Assembly (NCBI RefSeq): GCF_036242395.1
Contig: NZ_CP108458.1
Span: forward strand, 1,674,001 to 1,738,000
Source of the DNA: Kitasatospora sp. NBC_01266
Lineage (GTDB): Bacteria; Actinomycetota; Actinomycetes; Streptomycetales; Streptomycetaceae
Length of the DNA stretch: 64,000 nt
Reading direction: 5' to 3'
Positions 8,084 to 17,033 of this stretch are shown here, piece after piece (the first letter of the stretch is position 1; each line of letters starts with the position of its first letter). Below the pieces are notes generated by a model that saw nothing but the letters and a program-made list of their open reading frames with translations, was not told where the DNA came from and did no database searches. Position numbers and translations under genes: made by a program.

Positions 8084-8983
8084 ATGAGCAAGGAACAGCG
8101 CGCGACAGTCGACGCCCTGATGCGGCAGGCCCCGTTCGACGGCAGCCTCCCGCCGGAGCGACTGCGCAAGGACTTCGAGGCCCAGATGACCTCGGGCCCG
8201 GCCCCGGCCGGGGTGACCGTCACCCCCTCCGTCCTCGGCGGGCGTCCCGCCCTGACCGTCGAGCCCGAGGGCAGCCCCGCCACCGGGACGATCCTCTACT
8301 TCCACGGCGGAGCCTGGGTCTTCGGCTCACCCGCCACGGCCCTGCAACTCACCGCCGCGCTGGTGCGCCGCACCGGCGTCCGCGCCGTCTCGCTCGACTA
8401 CCGGCTCGCCCCCGAGCACCCCTTCCCGGCTGCCATCGAGGACGGCCTCGCCGCCTACCGCGACCTGCTGGACCAGGGCGTTCCGGCCGAGCAGATCGTC
8501 CTGGCCGGGGAGTCGGCCGGCGGCGGCCTCACCATCACCACCCTGCTCACCGCCCGCGATGCCGGACTGCCGATGCCGGCCGCCGCGGTCGCGTTCTCCC
8601 CAGGCCTGGACGCCACCCGCTCGGGCGAGAGCATGACCACCAAGCACGACGCCGACCCGCTCTTCACCCGCGCGGACCTGACCACCGTCTTCGCCCACTA
8701 CCTGGCCGGACAGGACCCCGACCAGCCGCTGCTGAGCCCGGCCCTGCACGCCGACCTGACCGGGCTGCCCCCGCTGCTGCTCCAGGCCGGCTCCAACGAG
8801 GTCCTGCTGGACGACTCCACCCGGTTCGCCGTCCGGGCGGCCGCGGCCGGCGTCGACGTCCAGCTCGACATCACTGCCGACGTCCCCCACGTCTTCCAGG
8901 CCTTCGAGGGTCTGCTGGACGAGGCCGACGCCGCCCTGGCCCGCGCCGCCGGCTTCATCACCGCCGCACTGGCCCGCACCTGA
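8084..8983 (+). CDS. Alpha/beta hydrolase, hormone-sensitive-lipase-type esterase
   Basis: A 299-residue carboxylesterase of the HSL (family IV) type. The oxyanion motif is FHGGAW near residue 74, the nucleophile is in GESAGG near residue 146, the acid is probably the Asp in NEVLLDD near 246, and the catalytic His is in VPHVFQ near 267. No signal peptide, so cytoplasmic. The ATG at 8084 has GGAGG 6-10 nt upstream. It lies divergent from the MarR gene across clear palindromes, so it should be de-repressed by a small ligand, perhaps an ester or phenolic compound. It converges with the DinB-like gene, with 12 bp between the stop codons. Confidence 0.9.
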   Translation: MSKEQRATVDALMRQAPFDGSLPPERLRKDFEAQMTSGPAPAGVTVTPSVLGGRPALTVEPEGSPATGTILYFHGGAWVFGSPATALQLTAALVRRTGVRAVSLDYRLAPEHPFPAAIEDGLAAYRDLLDQGVPAEQIVLAGESAGGGLTITTLLTARDAGLPMPAAAVAFSPGLDATRSGESMTTKHDADPLFTRADLTTVFAHYLAGQDPDQPLLSPALHADLTGLPPLLLQAGSNEVLLDDSTRFAVRAAAAGVDVQLDITADVPHVFQAFEGLLDEADAALARAAGFITAALART

Positions 8984-8995
8984 ACCGTTCCTCGA

Positions 8996-9514
8996 CTAGT
9001 CGCCGGTGACGCCGTCGGTGAGCTCCCGGACGATGTCCAGGTGGCCCGCGTGACGGGCGTACTCCTGCAGGACGTGGAACAGGATCCAGCCCAGGGTCGG
9101 CCGCGCGGTGCCGTCGTCCGGGAAGCGCCCGCCGGCCGCGGCGACGGTGGACAGCGGCGTACCCGACACGACGGCTCGGGTGTACTCGCCGCCCGCGTGC
9201 AGCGCGGCGAGCAGGTCGGCGGCTGTCTCCTCCGGGCCGACGTACCAGCGGTCCGCCGGGCCGCGGTCGCCCCAGGGCGCCGATACCTGCTCGGCCCGGA
9301 AGGCCCAGCGCAGCCAGCGCTGCTCCATGTGCACGAGGTGCTTCAGCAACTCGAGCAGGGTCCACCCGGAAGGGAGCCGGCTGACACGCAGCTCCGCGTC
9401 GGACAGGCCCTCGGTCTTGGCGCTGACCACGGACCGGTAGTAGTCGAGATAGTCCAGCAGCAGCTCGCTGGGATCGGAGAGTTGCTGGTCCGGCTCGGGC
9501 AAGGAGGTAGTCAT
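8996..9514 (-). CDS. DinB / DUF664-type four-helix protein
   Basis: A 172-residue protein of the DinB superfamily, a four-helix bundle that binds a metal through three histidines. Candidate ligands are the His in LLKHLVHMEQRWL (near residue 65) and the C-terminal pair in EYARHAGHLDIVREL (near 160). Relatives include mycothiol- or bacillithiol-dependent transferases, but many are uncharacterised, so no reaction is assigned. The ATG at 9514 fits the family start (a short leader before the LLLDYLDYYR helix). No strong Shine-Dalgarno is visible. Confidence 0.82.
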   Translation of the reverse strand: MTTSLPEPDQQLSDPSELLLDYLDYYRSVVSAKTEGLSDAELRVSRLPSGWTLLELLKHLVHMEQRWLRWAFRAEQVSAPWGDRGPADRWYVGPEETAADLLAALHAGGEYTRAVVSGTPLSTVAAAGGRFPDDGTARPTLGWILFHVLQEYARHAGHLDIVRELTDGVTGD

Positions 9515-9618
9515 GGGCCTGAGTCTGCCACCACGCGGGCCGGCACCCGACGAAGCCCGCTGCCCGCTGCCCGCCGCGCTGGACGCGGGCATTGACCCTC
9601 GGCGGGCGTCTTGGTTCG

Positions 9619-10107
9619 ATGACGTTCGTGCAGATCGTCGCCATGACCCAGGAATACGCGGCAGACATCGTCACCTGGCGGTACGCCGAGCCGTACGGAC
9701 GCTACGACCTCGTTGCCGCCGATCCCGGGCTCTTCACCGACCCCGCCAACGGCTACGTCGCCCTCGTCGACGATGGGGTGCTCATCGGATACCGCTCCTT
9801 CGGCGTGGAAGGACGGGTACCCGGCGGCTCCTACGACGACTCCGCACTGGACACGGGCGGCGGTCTGCGGCCCGCGCTGACGGGGCTGGGGCGCGGCCTT
9901 GGCCGACAGGCGATCGCCACCGGCCTGGCCTACGGATACGAACGCTTCCGTCCTGCGGCCTTCCGGGTGACCGTGGCCGGCTTCAACACGCGGGCCCGCA
10001 AGGTCGTGGAATCGCTCGGGTTCGTCCACGTTGCCACGTTCCACGCCACCACTGACGGCACCAGCTTCGACATCCTCACCTGCCGGCAGTTCCTGGACCG
10101 ACGGTAG
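9619..10107 (+). CDS. GNAT-family N-acetyltransferase-like protein
   Basis: A 162-residue protein with GNAT features: an N-terminal strand, a central GLGRGLGRQAIATGLAYG stretch that fits the acetyl-CoA pyrophosphate loop and helix, and a late NTRARKVVESLGF motif followed by a hydrophobic strand. It may acetylate a small amine; no substrate can be named. The start is uncertain. The ATG at 9619 begins a sensible first strand (MTFVQIVAMTQEYAADIV) but has no Shine-Dalgarno, and a TTG at 9592 would extend it by nine residues. It converges with the GntR gene. Confidence 0.78.
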   Translation: MTFVQIVAMTQEYAADIVTWRYAEPYGRYDLVAADPGLFTDPANGYVALVDDGVLIGYRSFGVEGRVPGGSYDDSALDTGGGLRPALTGLGRGLGRQAIATGLAYGYERFRPAAFRVTVAGFNTRARKVVESLGFVHVATFHATTDGTSFDILTCRQFLDRR

Positions 10108-10255
10108 TGCCAGCGCCCGTGATTCGTCATCAGGAAGCGCGTGTGCACCCGGCGTGATGGCCGTCGGTCCCTCGCCAAGGCGCTTCCAGAATCCGCCCGG
10201 CCAGCGAGCCGTTCCCGGTAGGTGATTGTGGCGCTGGGCGCTCGAACCACCCCCG

Positions 10256-10978
10256 TCAGACCCCGTACTCGTACCCGATGGTCAGCCGGGTCGGCAGGCA
10301 CCACTCCGAGTACTGGATCACACCGTCCCCATCGCCCCACCGCGTGGCGCCGGCCAGGATCGGCGCACCGATGGCGAGCCCGAGGGCCGACGCCTCACGC
10401 GCGTCGGCCGCCCGGCCGTGCATGTCGTCGCGGGCGGTGGTGATGTGGCGGTCGGTGGCTTCCAGCACCCGGGCGGTGAGGCCGTCGTTCTTGCCGGGCG
10501 CCGTGCTGAGCAGGTCGGGCACCAGCACCGCGAACGGCGCCGGGAACCAGTCCACGGCGAACAGCGTCCGCACGCTGCTGCGACCCGCGACGTACTCCCG
10601 CCGGACCATCTGGTCGCCGTGGTCGAGGTCGAACAGGTCGGCCACGTAGACCGGCGGGAGCACGAGTTGAGCCGCCGTCACGATGCTGGTCGCGCCCTCC
10701 ATGAACGTCCGCATGGTGTTGCGCACCGACGCGAGCCGATCGGCGGGGCTCGCGGTCGCCGGCGTCTCGTCCGCCACGAACGTGCCGCGCGGGCTGGTGC
10801 GGATCAGCTCCTCCACCTGGAGCTGCGAGAGCGCCTTGCGGACCGTCTCGACCGCGACGCCCCACTTGGTGGCGAGTTCCTTGTTGGTGGGCAGCTTCGC
10901 GCCTGCGGGGAGGTCGCCGGTGAGGATCAGGCGCCGGTAGTGGTCGGTGATTCGGGTGAACGTCTTCTCAGCAGGCAT
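10256..10978 (-). CDS. GntR family regulator, HutC/UTRA type
   Basis: A 240-residue repressor-type protein. Residues about 1-70 are a GntR winged helix (LPTNKELATKWGVAVETVRK, then LIRTSPRGTFVA) and residues about 90-235 a UTRA-like effector domain. The ATG at 10978 has GGAG nine nucleotides upstream. The upstream spacer contains a 7-bp inverted repeat, CGGTAGC/GCTACCG (11041-11047 and 11060-11066), which could be its operator or a weak terminator for the M20 gene. Since it sits just downstream of the phosphonate operon on the same strand, it may regulate that operon, but the sequence gives no direct link. Confidence 0.87.
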   Translation of the reverse strand: MPAEKTFTRITDHYRRLILTGDLPAGAKLPTNKELATKWGVAVETVRKALSQLQVEELIRTSPRGTFVADETPATASPADRLASVRNTMRTFMEGATSIVTAAQLVLPPVYVADLFDLDHGDQMVRREYVAGRSSVRTLFAVDWFPAPFAVLVPDLLSTAPGKNDGLTARVLEATDRHITTARDDMHGRAADAREASALGLAIGAPILAGATRWGDGDGVIQYSEWCLPTRLTIGYEYGV

Positions 10979-11130
10979 GTGGGCAACTCCGCAGGTGGCA
11001 CCGTGTGCTGTCGGGACGGAGCGTACTGGTTGACCGGAATCGGTAGCGAGGAAGTCCAGGCTACCGCTCACTGACGGATCGTCATATCGGTGAGGTCGTC
11101 CTGGCTCCGGATGATCACCTCGTCGGTCCT

Positions 11131-12312
11131 TCAGCCCACCCGGGCCGCCCCCGCGAGCAGTTCCTCGACCAGGTGGGCCAGCAGCGCCGCGCGCTGCGGC
11201 AGGGCGGCGATCGAGACGTACTCGCCTTCCGCGTGCGCCCCGTCGCCGACCGCGCCCAGGCCGTCGAGGGTGGGGCAGCCGACCGCGGCGGTGAAGTTGC
11301 CGTCGGAGGCGCCGCCGACGGTGATGCTCTGCAGCCGGCCCAGGCCGAGCGACTCCGCCTGGGCGCGGGCCCGCTCGAACAGCGCGGTGCTCGACTCGAC
11401 TGTCAGCGGCGGGCGGTGGGGGCCGCCGGTGACGGTCAGCGAGGTGCCGGGGACGACGGTGGTCAGGGCCTTCAGGGCGGCGTCGATGCGGTCGGCCTCG
11501 GCGTGGCTGCTGACCCGGACGTCCAACTCGGCGTAGGCGTGGGCCGGGACGGTGTTGTTGGCCGTGCCCGCCGCGCTCAGGGTCGGGGTGATGGTGGAGC
11601 CGAGGTCGGGCCGGGCCAGGGCGTCGACGGCCAGCAGCAGGTGGGCCAGGGCGGTCAGGGCGTTGGCTCCCTTCTCGGGTTCCAGGCCGGCGTGTGCGGC
11701 GCGGCCGGTGACCTCGAGGCGGTACATGCCGGTGCCCTTGCGTCCGGTCTTCAGCGCGCCGTGGCCGGAGGCTTCGAGGATCAGGGCGGCACTGGCCCGG
11801 CGGGCGGTCTCCTCGATCAGGTGCCGGCTGGTCTGCGAGCCGATCTCCTCGTCACAGGTCAGCAGGATCTCGACGCCGGACCGGTCCGCCAGCACCGAGA
11901 CGGCGTGGAAGAGCTGCACGATGCCGGCCTTCATGTCGAAGCAGCCGGGTCCGGTGGCGGTACCGGCGGCCTCGTCCACGGCGAACGGCCAGCGCTCCAG
12001 CGTGCCCAGCGGCCAGACCGTGTCGAAGTGCCCGATCAGGGCGACGGTGGCGCCACCCGGGCGAGCGGGCCACCGCCAGCGCAGGTGGGTGCGACCGCCG
12101 GACTCGACGAACTCGGCCGGCTCCCCCAGGAGCTCCTTGCCGAGCTGGGAGACGACCTGCGCCCCGTCGGCACAGGCGGCCAGGTCCTCCGAGGGGGTCT
12201 CGGCGCGGACCAGCGTGCCCAGGTGCTCCACCATGCGGTCGGTGCGGCGGCGCAACTCGGCCGACCGGTCGTCCTTCTTGATCATCTCCACGCCACCATC
12301 ATCGCCCATCAT
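11131..12312 (-). CDS. M20 family metallopeptidase (ArgE/DapE/carboxypeptidase G2-like)
   Basis: A 393-residue di-zinc amidohydrolase. Family metal ligands and catalytic residues are visible: HFDTVW near residue 103, the bridging Asp in CFDMKAG near 135, the catalytic Glu pair in CDEEIG near 168, and the late His in GAHAEGEYV near 365. The dimerisation lid (HAGLEPEKGANAL) lies between. Relatives cleave a C-terminal amino acid or an N-acyl group. The ATG at 12312 overlaps the stop of the MFS gene (ATGA). As the last gene of the phosphonate operon it could trim a phosphonopeptide, remove a protecting acyl group or act in self-resistance; this is inference. Its frame stays open beyond the start into the MFS gene, but those codons are out of frame with that gene and are a shadow. 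Confidence 0.88.
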   Translation of the reverse strand: MMGDDGGVEMIKKDDRSAELRRRTDRMVEHLGTLVRAETPSEDLAACADGAQVVSQLGKELLGEPAEFVESGGRTHLRWRWPARPGGATVALIGHFDTVWPLGTLERWPFAVDEAAGTATGPGCFDMKAGIVQLFHAVSVLADRSGVEILLTCDEEIGSQTSRHLIEETARRASAALILEASGHGALKTGRKGTGMYRLEVTGRAAHAGLEPEKGANALTALAHLLLAVDALARPDLGSTITPTLSAAGTANNTVPAHAYAELDVRVSSHAEADRIDAALKALTTVVPGTSLTVTGGPHRPPLTVESSTALFERARAQAESLGLGRLQSITVGGASDGNFTAAVGCPTLDGLGAVGDGAHAEGEYVSIAALPQRAALLAHLVEELLAGAARVG

Positions 12313-13781
12313 CGCCCGTCGGCTCCGTGCGCGGCGACTCCGGAGTGGATCGAGCGGAAGGCGACCAGCGCCGCCGCGGCCAGCAGGACGGCCGCCGTCC
12401 CCGCCGCCACCCGCAGGCCGGTGGCCATGCCGAAGCCCACGGGTGAGATCAGCAGGCCGAAGACGGTGACGCCCAGGACGCCGCCGGCCTGACGGCAGGA
12501 GCTCAGCAACCCCGAGACCACTCCGGCCCGTTCGGCGGGGACCGATTCGAGCAGGGCCGTCATCATCGGCGGCGAGGCCACGCCACCGCCGATGCCGATC
12601 GGCACCATCGCGAGCAGCAGCAGCCAGGTGGGCCCGTGCGCGCCGACCAGCAGGAGGGACAGGAAGCCGGCGGCCTCCAGGAGTTGGGCGCCCGCCATCG
12701 GATAGCGGGGGCCGATCAGCCGGGTGAGTCGGCCGGACAGGATGTTCGCGGCCAGCACGAAGACGGTCAGCGGCAGGAAGGCGAGGCCGGTACTGGCCGG
12801 CGACCAGCCGCGCTCCTCCTGGAAGATCAGCGAGAAGACGAACATGATGCCGTAGTAGGCGAAGTTGATCGCGAAACCGGTCAGCAGGCAGGAGGCGAAG
12901 ACCGGCGACCTGACCTCGCGCAGGTTCACCATGGGGGCCAGGTCCCTTGACCGGCCCCGCGACAGGCCACGCGACAGGCCACGCGACTCGACCCGCAGGA
13001 AGCAGAGCGCGGCGGCGATCGAGACGAGCAGCGGGAGGAGCACCGCCGGTGAGTGCAGGCCCTTCGGCTCGATCTCGATCACGGCGAAGGTGAACCCGGT
13101 GAGCGCGACGATCGCGGCGAGCTGGCCGGGCAGGTCGATCGAGGAGCGTTGCGGCACCGACCGGGTGGCGCGGGCGACGCCCAGCATGGCCAGCAGGCCG
13201 AACGGGACGTTGACGAAGAAGATCGCCCGCCAGCCGAGCCCGGCGGTCAGGAAGCCACCGGCCACCGGACCGGCGGCGACGGCCGCCCCGCCGCCCGCCG
13301 CCCAGACGGCGATCGCCCTGGCCCGGGCCCCGGGGTCCGCCAGCGACTGGCGCAGCAGCGCCAGCGAGGCGGGCAGCACCGCGGCGGCGGCCGCGCCCTG
13401 CAGCACCCGGGCGACCACCAGGACGCCGGTGTCGGGCGCGAGTCCGCAGGCCGCCGAGGCGATCGAGAAGGCCAGCAGCCCGTAGCCGAACAGCCGGCTG
13501 GCGCCGATCCGGTCGGAGACCGCGCCGGCCGAGAGCAGCAGCCCGGCGAAGGCGAGCGTGTAGCCGGCCACCACCCACTGCAGACCGGACAGGCCCGTGT
13601 GCAGGCGCCGACCGATGTCCGGCAGCGCCACGTTCACGATGGTGGCGTCCAGGTTGATCAGGAAGAAGCCGAGACAGCAGGCCAGCACCACCAGGCCGGC
13701 CCGGGCCGGAGCGGCCGGCGCGGCGGGTGCCACCAGATCGGCGGGGCTGCCGTCCTGTTGACCGAGCGAGCTGGCGGTCAT
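12309..13781 (-). CDS. MFS transporter, DHA2 (EmrB/QacA) drug:H+ antiporter type
   Basis: A 490-residue integral membrane protein with about 14 hydrophobic segments. It carries the DHA2 signature LDATIVNVALPDI in helix 1, the motif-A-like loop GAVSDRIGASRLFGYG and the antiporter-type helix 5 sequence (GPVAGGFLTAGLGWRAIFFVNVP, cited in part). It probably exports the operon's product and may give self-resistance. It starts at ATG 13781, overlapping the upstream stop by 4 bp (ATGA), and its own stop overlaps the M20 start the same way. A central cytoplasmic loop holds a small SRGL tandem repeat. Confidence 0.92.
   Translation of the reverse strand: MTASSLGQQDGSPADLVAPAAPAAPARAGLVVLACCLGFFLINLDATIVNVALPDIGRRLHTGLSGLQWVVAGYTLAFAGLLLSAGAVSDRIGASRLFGYGLLAFSIASAACGLAPDTGVLVVARVLQGAAAAAVLPASLALLRQSLADPGARARAIAVWAAGGGAAVAAGPVAGGFLTAGLGWRAIFFVNVPFGLLAMLGVARATRSVPQRSSIDLPGQLAAIVALTGFTFAVIEIEPKGLHSPAVLLPLLVSIAAALCFLRVESRGLSRGLSRGRSRDLAPMVNLREVRSPVFASCLLTGFAINFAYYGIMFVFSLIFQEERGWSPASTGLAFLPLTVFVLAANILSGRLTRLIGPRYPMAGAQLLEAAGFLSLLLVGAHGPTWLLLLAMVPIGIGGGVASPPMMTALLESVPAERAGVVSGLLSSCRQAGGVLGVTVFGLLISPVGFGMATGLRVAAGTAAVLLAAAALVAFRSIHSGVAAHGADGR
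12958..12981 (-). repeat. 12-bp tandem repeat inside the MFS gene
   Basis: Two perfect 12-bp copies (12958-12969 and 12970-12981), flanked by decayed copies, encode the SRGL repeats of a basic cytoplasmic loop between the two halves of the transporter. The unit is a multiple of three, so copy number can vary without breaking the frame. Confidence 0.65.
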
Positions 13782-15916
13782 GCCTGGTTCGACCTTTCCT
13801 CGTGCTGCGCGCTGTCCTGCGTCGGATCCGGCGCGGCCACCGCCTCGATGTCCACCCGGTTGTCCTGGTACACGGCGCCCTGGCCCAGGTCGGCGTCGCG
13901 TTCGGCGACCGTGGCGTTGACGCCCGCCCCGCCGCTCAGCTTCGACCAGTACCCCTTGGTGGTCGCGGCCACGCCCGGCCGCACCGCCTCGCTGATCCGC
14001 AGCACGGCGGCGAACGAGCCCCGGTCGTTGAAGACCCGCACCCGCGTCCCGTCGGCCAGGCCGCGGCGGGCGGCGTCCTCGGGGTGCACGGCCACGCTCG
14101 GCGGTCCGGCGCGCTTGGCCAGGCCGGGGCGGTTGGCGAAGATCGTGTTCATGAAGTAGTGGGACGCGGCCGAGACCAGGACCAGCGGGAACCGTCGGGC
14201 CAGCGCCGGATCGGCCACCTCCCGCGCGGGCGTGTAGCCGGCCACCCGCTCCAGGCCCAGCGCCTTCGCGCCCTCGGAGACGAACTCCAGCCGGCCGGAC
14301 GGGGTCGGGAAGCCGTCGCGGAACAGCACCTGGTCGGTGGGGTAGTTGAGCCGCGCCCAGCCCTCGGCGCGCAGCCGTTCGACGGTGATGCCCGCCAGCG
14401 ACGGGTGCCCGCAGTCGAGGAGTTGGCGGGCCAGCTCCTCGTCCGAGTCGAACAGGCTCGGCTCGGTCAGCCCCAGCCGCCGGGCCAGCCGGCGGAAGAT
14501 CTCGGTGGCCGGCAGGCACTCCCCGGGCGGTGCCACGGCCGGTTCGTTCCAGCCGAGGTAGAGGTGGCCGTAGCCGGTGTGCAGGTCCAGGTGCTCGGTC
14601 TGCATGGTGGTGGGCAGCACCAGGTCCGCGTAGTCGACGGTGTCGGTCGGAAACTGGTCGATGACCACGGTGAACAGGTCCTCGCGGGCCAGCCCGCGCA
14701 GCACGCCGGGCTGGTTCGGGGCGCTGGCCGCCGGGTTCGCCCCGTAGACGAAGAGGCATTTGACGGGCGGGTCGGCGAGGTCCCGCAGGCCCTCGGCGAG
14801 CCGGGTCATGGTCAGGGTGCGGACCGGCGCCCGGCGCAGGTCGTCGCGGCGCAGCGCGGCCACGTCGCCGCCGAAGGAGCCGCCGGTCGAGTAGGACAGG
14901 CCGCCGCCCAGGTGCTGCCAGTCCCCGGTCACCCCGGGCAGGCAGGCGAGCAGGCGCAGCGCGGCGCCGCCGCCCGCGTGCCGCTGCATGCCCATGCCCG
15001 CGCGGATCGCGGTCGGCCGGGTCCGGGCGAGCCGCTCGCCGAGTTCGCGGATCTGCCGCTCCGGCACCCCGGTGACGGCGGCCGCCCGGGCCGGCGGGAA
15101 CTCCAGGACGCGTTCGCGGAACTCCGGCCAGCCGAGCGTGTGTTCGGCGAGGTAGTCGCGGTCCTCCAGCCCGAGGTCCAGGACCACGTGCAGCAGGCCG
15201 AGCACCAGCGCACCGTCGGTGCCCGGCAGCGGGGCGACGTGTTCGTCGGACTGCTTGCCGGTGCGGCTCAGCACCGGGTCGATCGCCACGACGTGGGCGC
15301 CGTTCTGCTGCGCCTCCTTGATGAAGCGCCACAGGTGGTGCCCGGTGGTGAGGGTGTTCACGCCCCAGAGCAGGATCAGCCTGGCGTGCGCCAGTGACTC
15401 CGGGTCGATTCCCTGCTTGGTCCCGGTGGCGAGCTTGACGCCTTCGGTGCCGGCCACCGAGCAGATGGTCATCCGGTGTTCGGAGGCGCCGAGCACGTTC
15501 CACAGGCGCTGGCCGGCCGGGCCGCGCATGCCCTGCAGGTGGCCGAGGCTGCCGGTGCCCCAGTAAGGCCAGATCGCCTCCCCGCCCCAGGTGCCGCGGA
15601 TGGTGTCCAGCTGCTCGGCCAGTTCGTCCAACGCCTGGTCCCAGCTGACGCGTTCGAAGCGGCCGGCGCCCTTGGGTCCGACCCGGCGCAGCGGATGGCG
15701 CAGCCGGTCCGGGGCGGCGGTGTGCTCCAGGTACTGGTTCACCTTGACGCAGAGCGTGCCGCGGGTGAAAGGGTGGTCCCGGCGGCCGTCGAGTCGCACG
15801 GCGGTGCCGTCCTGGACGCCCACCGTCCAGCTGCAGCCGTCCGGGCAGTCCAGCGGGCAGGCGCCGGGCCGCTGGATCAGCGGCAGCTCCCGGCCACTGG
15901 GTCGGTCAGCGGTCAC
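13778..15916 (-). CDS. Molybdopterin-dependent [4Fe-4S] oxidoreductase (DMSO reductase / formate dehydrogenase superfamily)
   Basis: A 712-residue catalytic subunit of the bis-MGD molybdenum family. The N-terminal CPLDCPDGC plus a later Cys (GTLCVK) form the four-cysteine [4Fe-4S] site; the next blocks (WPYWGTGSLGHLQG, LLWGVNTLTTGHH, VYGANPAASAPNQ) fit the molybdopterin-binding regions, and the C-terminal part (AVHPEDAARRGLADGTRVRVFNDRG) is the dinucleotide-binding beta-barrel domain. No Tat leader is seen, so it should act in the cytoplasm. No partner Fe-S or membrane subunit is encoded nearby. GTG 15916 is chosen because AGGAAG lies 7 nt upstream; it overlaps the preceding stop by 11 bp. 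Such an enzyme is unusual in a phosphonate operon. It could oxidise or reduce a pathway intermediate, or formate; the substrate is unknown. Confidence 0.88.
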   Translation of the reverse strand: MTADRPSGRELPLIQRPGACPLDCPDGCSWTVGVQDGTAVRLDGRRDHPFTRGTLCVKVNQYLEHTAAPDRLRHPLRRVGPKGAGRFERVSWDQALDELAEQLDTIRGTWGGEAIWPYWGTGSLGHLQGMRGPAGQRLWNVLGASEHRMTICSVAGTEGVKLATGTKQGIDPESLAHARLILLWGVNTLTTGHHLWRFIKEAQQNGAHVVAIDPVLSRTGKQSDEHVAPLPGTDGALVLGLLHVVLDLGLEDRDYLAEHTLGWPEFRERVLEFPPARAAAVTGVPERQIRELGERLARTRPTAIRAGMGMQRHAGGGAALRLLACLPGVTGDWQHLGGGLSYSTGGSFGGDVAALRRDDLRRAPVRTLTMTRLAEGLRDLADPPVKCLFVYGANPAASAPNQPGVLRGLAREDLFTVVIDQFPTDTVDYADLVLPTTMQTEHLDLHTGYGHLYLGWNEPAVAPPGECLPATEIFRRLARRLGLTEPSLFDSDEELARQLLDCGHPSLAGITVERLRAEGWARLNYPTDQVLFRDGFPTPSGRLEFVSEGAKALGLERVAGYTPAREVADPALARRFPLVLVSAASHYFMNTIFANRPGLAKRAGPPSVAVHPEDAARRGLADGTRVRVFNDRGSFAAVLRISEAVRPGVAATTKGYWSKLSGGAGVNATVAERDADLGQGAVYQDNRVDIEAVAAPDPTQDSAQHEERSNQA

Positions 15917-17033
15917 TGCGGGCTTCCTCGTTCCGTAGCCGGTCTCGTACCTCAGCCAACTCATCCGCCAGTGCGATGAGTTGTCCGGGTTCGGCGGTCG
16001 GGGGGAGCTTCAGGTGGGGTGCGCTCGCGGCCAGCACCCGGTCGGCGAACTCGGCGTTCCCGTGGCGGTCGACGGCCACGCCGTCCGCGCGTCCCCAGCG
16101 GGACTGCAGGTCGACGGCCTCGGCCTCGGTGATCCCGGGCGGCAGGTCCAGCGTGATCCGCCCCTCGGCCAGCCGCACGGGGTAGCCGCCGGGCAGGCCG
16201 AGCGGCCCGGGTACGTGCGCGCGGACCGCCCGTTCGCGCAGCAGGTCGCGCACCAGCAGCGCGGCGGTGTGCCCGGTCAGCTCGTGCAGCAGCCGCCGGT
16301 CGCAGGCCCGCATGGGTGCCAACCTGCGCCCGACGTCGGTGAGTTCGACGTCGCCGTGCCAGACCCGCGCCTCGTCGCGCGGGTCCGCGGGCGCGGCCAG
16401 GTGGTGGTGGTGCCCGAGCACCCGCAACCGCTGCCCGGGGTCGTCGGCGGCGCCGGCACCGAGGCCACCGCCGGGGTCGGCCAACGAGGCGGCCACGGTG
16501 GCGATGTTGCCGACCCCGCAGTGGATCGGGCCGCCGAGCGCCGCCAGCACCGGGTTGACGGCATCGGGCAGCGCCGCGTTCAGGAACAGCGTGCCGGGCC
16601 CGCCCGACCGGGCGACGGCCTCGCAGAGCCGCGCCGCGAAACTCGCGTGGAACGGCAGGGCCAGCGCGATGCCGGCCGCCCGGATCAGGTCGGTCCAGCC
16701 GGAGGGACGCGCCACGACCTCCGAAGGGGAGTGCGTGGAGGCGCAGTTGAGCACCACATCGGCGCCGACCGCGCCGACCAGCGCGGCCACCGAGTCCCCG
16801 GGCCGCTCGGCGTCCAGCCGGTGCGGGGTGAACCGCACCGGCGAGCCGAGCAGGGCGGCCCGGCAGGTCGCCACGTGGGCCATGGTGGACAGCCGGCCCG
16901 CGGAGCGGGCGATCAGGTGCACGGCGGTGGGCCCGGGATCGGTGTCGGCGAGCGCGTACACCACGCTCCGCGCCAGGGCACCGCTGCCGACCACCACCAC
17001 CGTGCGCACCGGGCCGGTCGGCGCGACGTTCAC
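15906..17033 (-). CDS. NAD(P)-binding Rossmann-fold oxidoreductase, unassigned (saccharopine/opine-dehydrogenase-like outline)
   Basis: A 375-residue protein opening with a clear dinucleotide-binding strand-turn-helix (VVVVGSGALARSVVYAL, residues about 10-26) and a LIARSAGRL second strand. Further on are VVLNCASTHSP and FLNAALPDAVNP blocks, and a C-terminal half with an HTAALLVRDLL helix. The overall order, a Rossmann domain followed by a mixed domain, recalls saccharopine- or opine-type dehydrogenases, but I cannot assign a family. GTG 17033 overlaps the previous stop (GTGA). In context it may reductively couple, oxidise or reduce a phosphonate intermediate, for example phosphonoacetaldehyde or an imine made from it. 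This is inference. Confidence 0.72.
   Translation of the reverse strand: MNVAPTGPVRTVVVVGSGALARSVVYALADTDPGPTAVHLIARSAGRLSTMAHVATCRAALLGSPVRFTPHRLDAERPGDSVAALVGAVGADVVLNCASTHSPSEVVARPSGWTDLIRAAGIALALPFHASFAARLCEAVARSGGPGTLFLNAALPDAVNPVLAALGGPIHCGVGNIATVAASLADPGGGLGAGAADDPGQRLRVLGHHHHLAAPADPRDEARVWHGDVELTDVGRRLAPMRACDRRLLHELTGHTAALLVRDLLRERAVRAHVPGPLGLPGGYPVRLAEGRITLDLPPGITEAEAVDLQSRWGRADGVAVDRHGNAEFADRVLAASAPHLKLPPTAEPGQLIALADELAEVRDRLRNEEARSDR

Noticed and set aside
10108..10255. Possible tRNA T-arm-like GGTTCGAGC on the minus strand, and an 8-bp GGAAGCGC/GCGCTTCC inverted repeat
   Set aside because: No acceptor, D or anticodon arms can be built around it, and the inverted repeat arms are 39 bp apart with no further pairing.
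13727..15397. 556-residue plus-strand frame opposite the molybdopterin oxidoreductase
   Set aside because: The minus-strand product has complete family motifs; the plus-strand translation is low complexity with no recognisable domain.
12309..15503. Minus-strand frame that would fuse sequence upstream of the MFS transporter to the transporter
   Set aside because: The upstream part is an out-of-frame reading of the molybdopterin oxidoreductase gene. The real start at 13781 shows the standard ATGA overlap.
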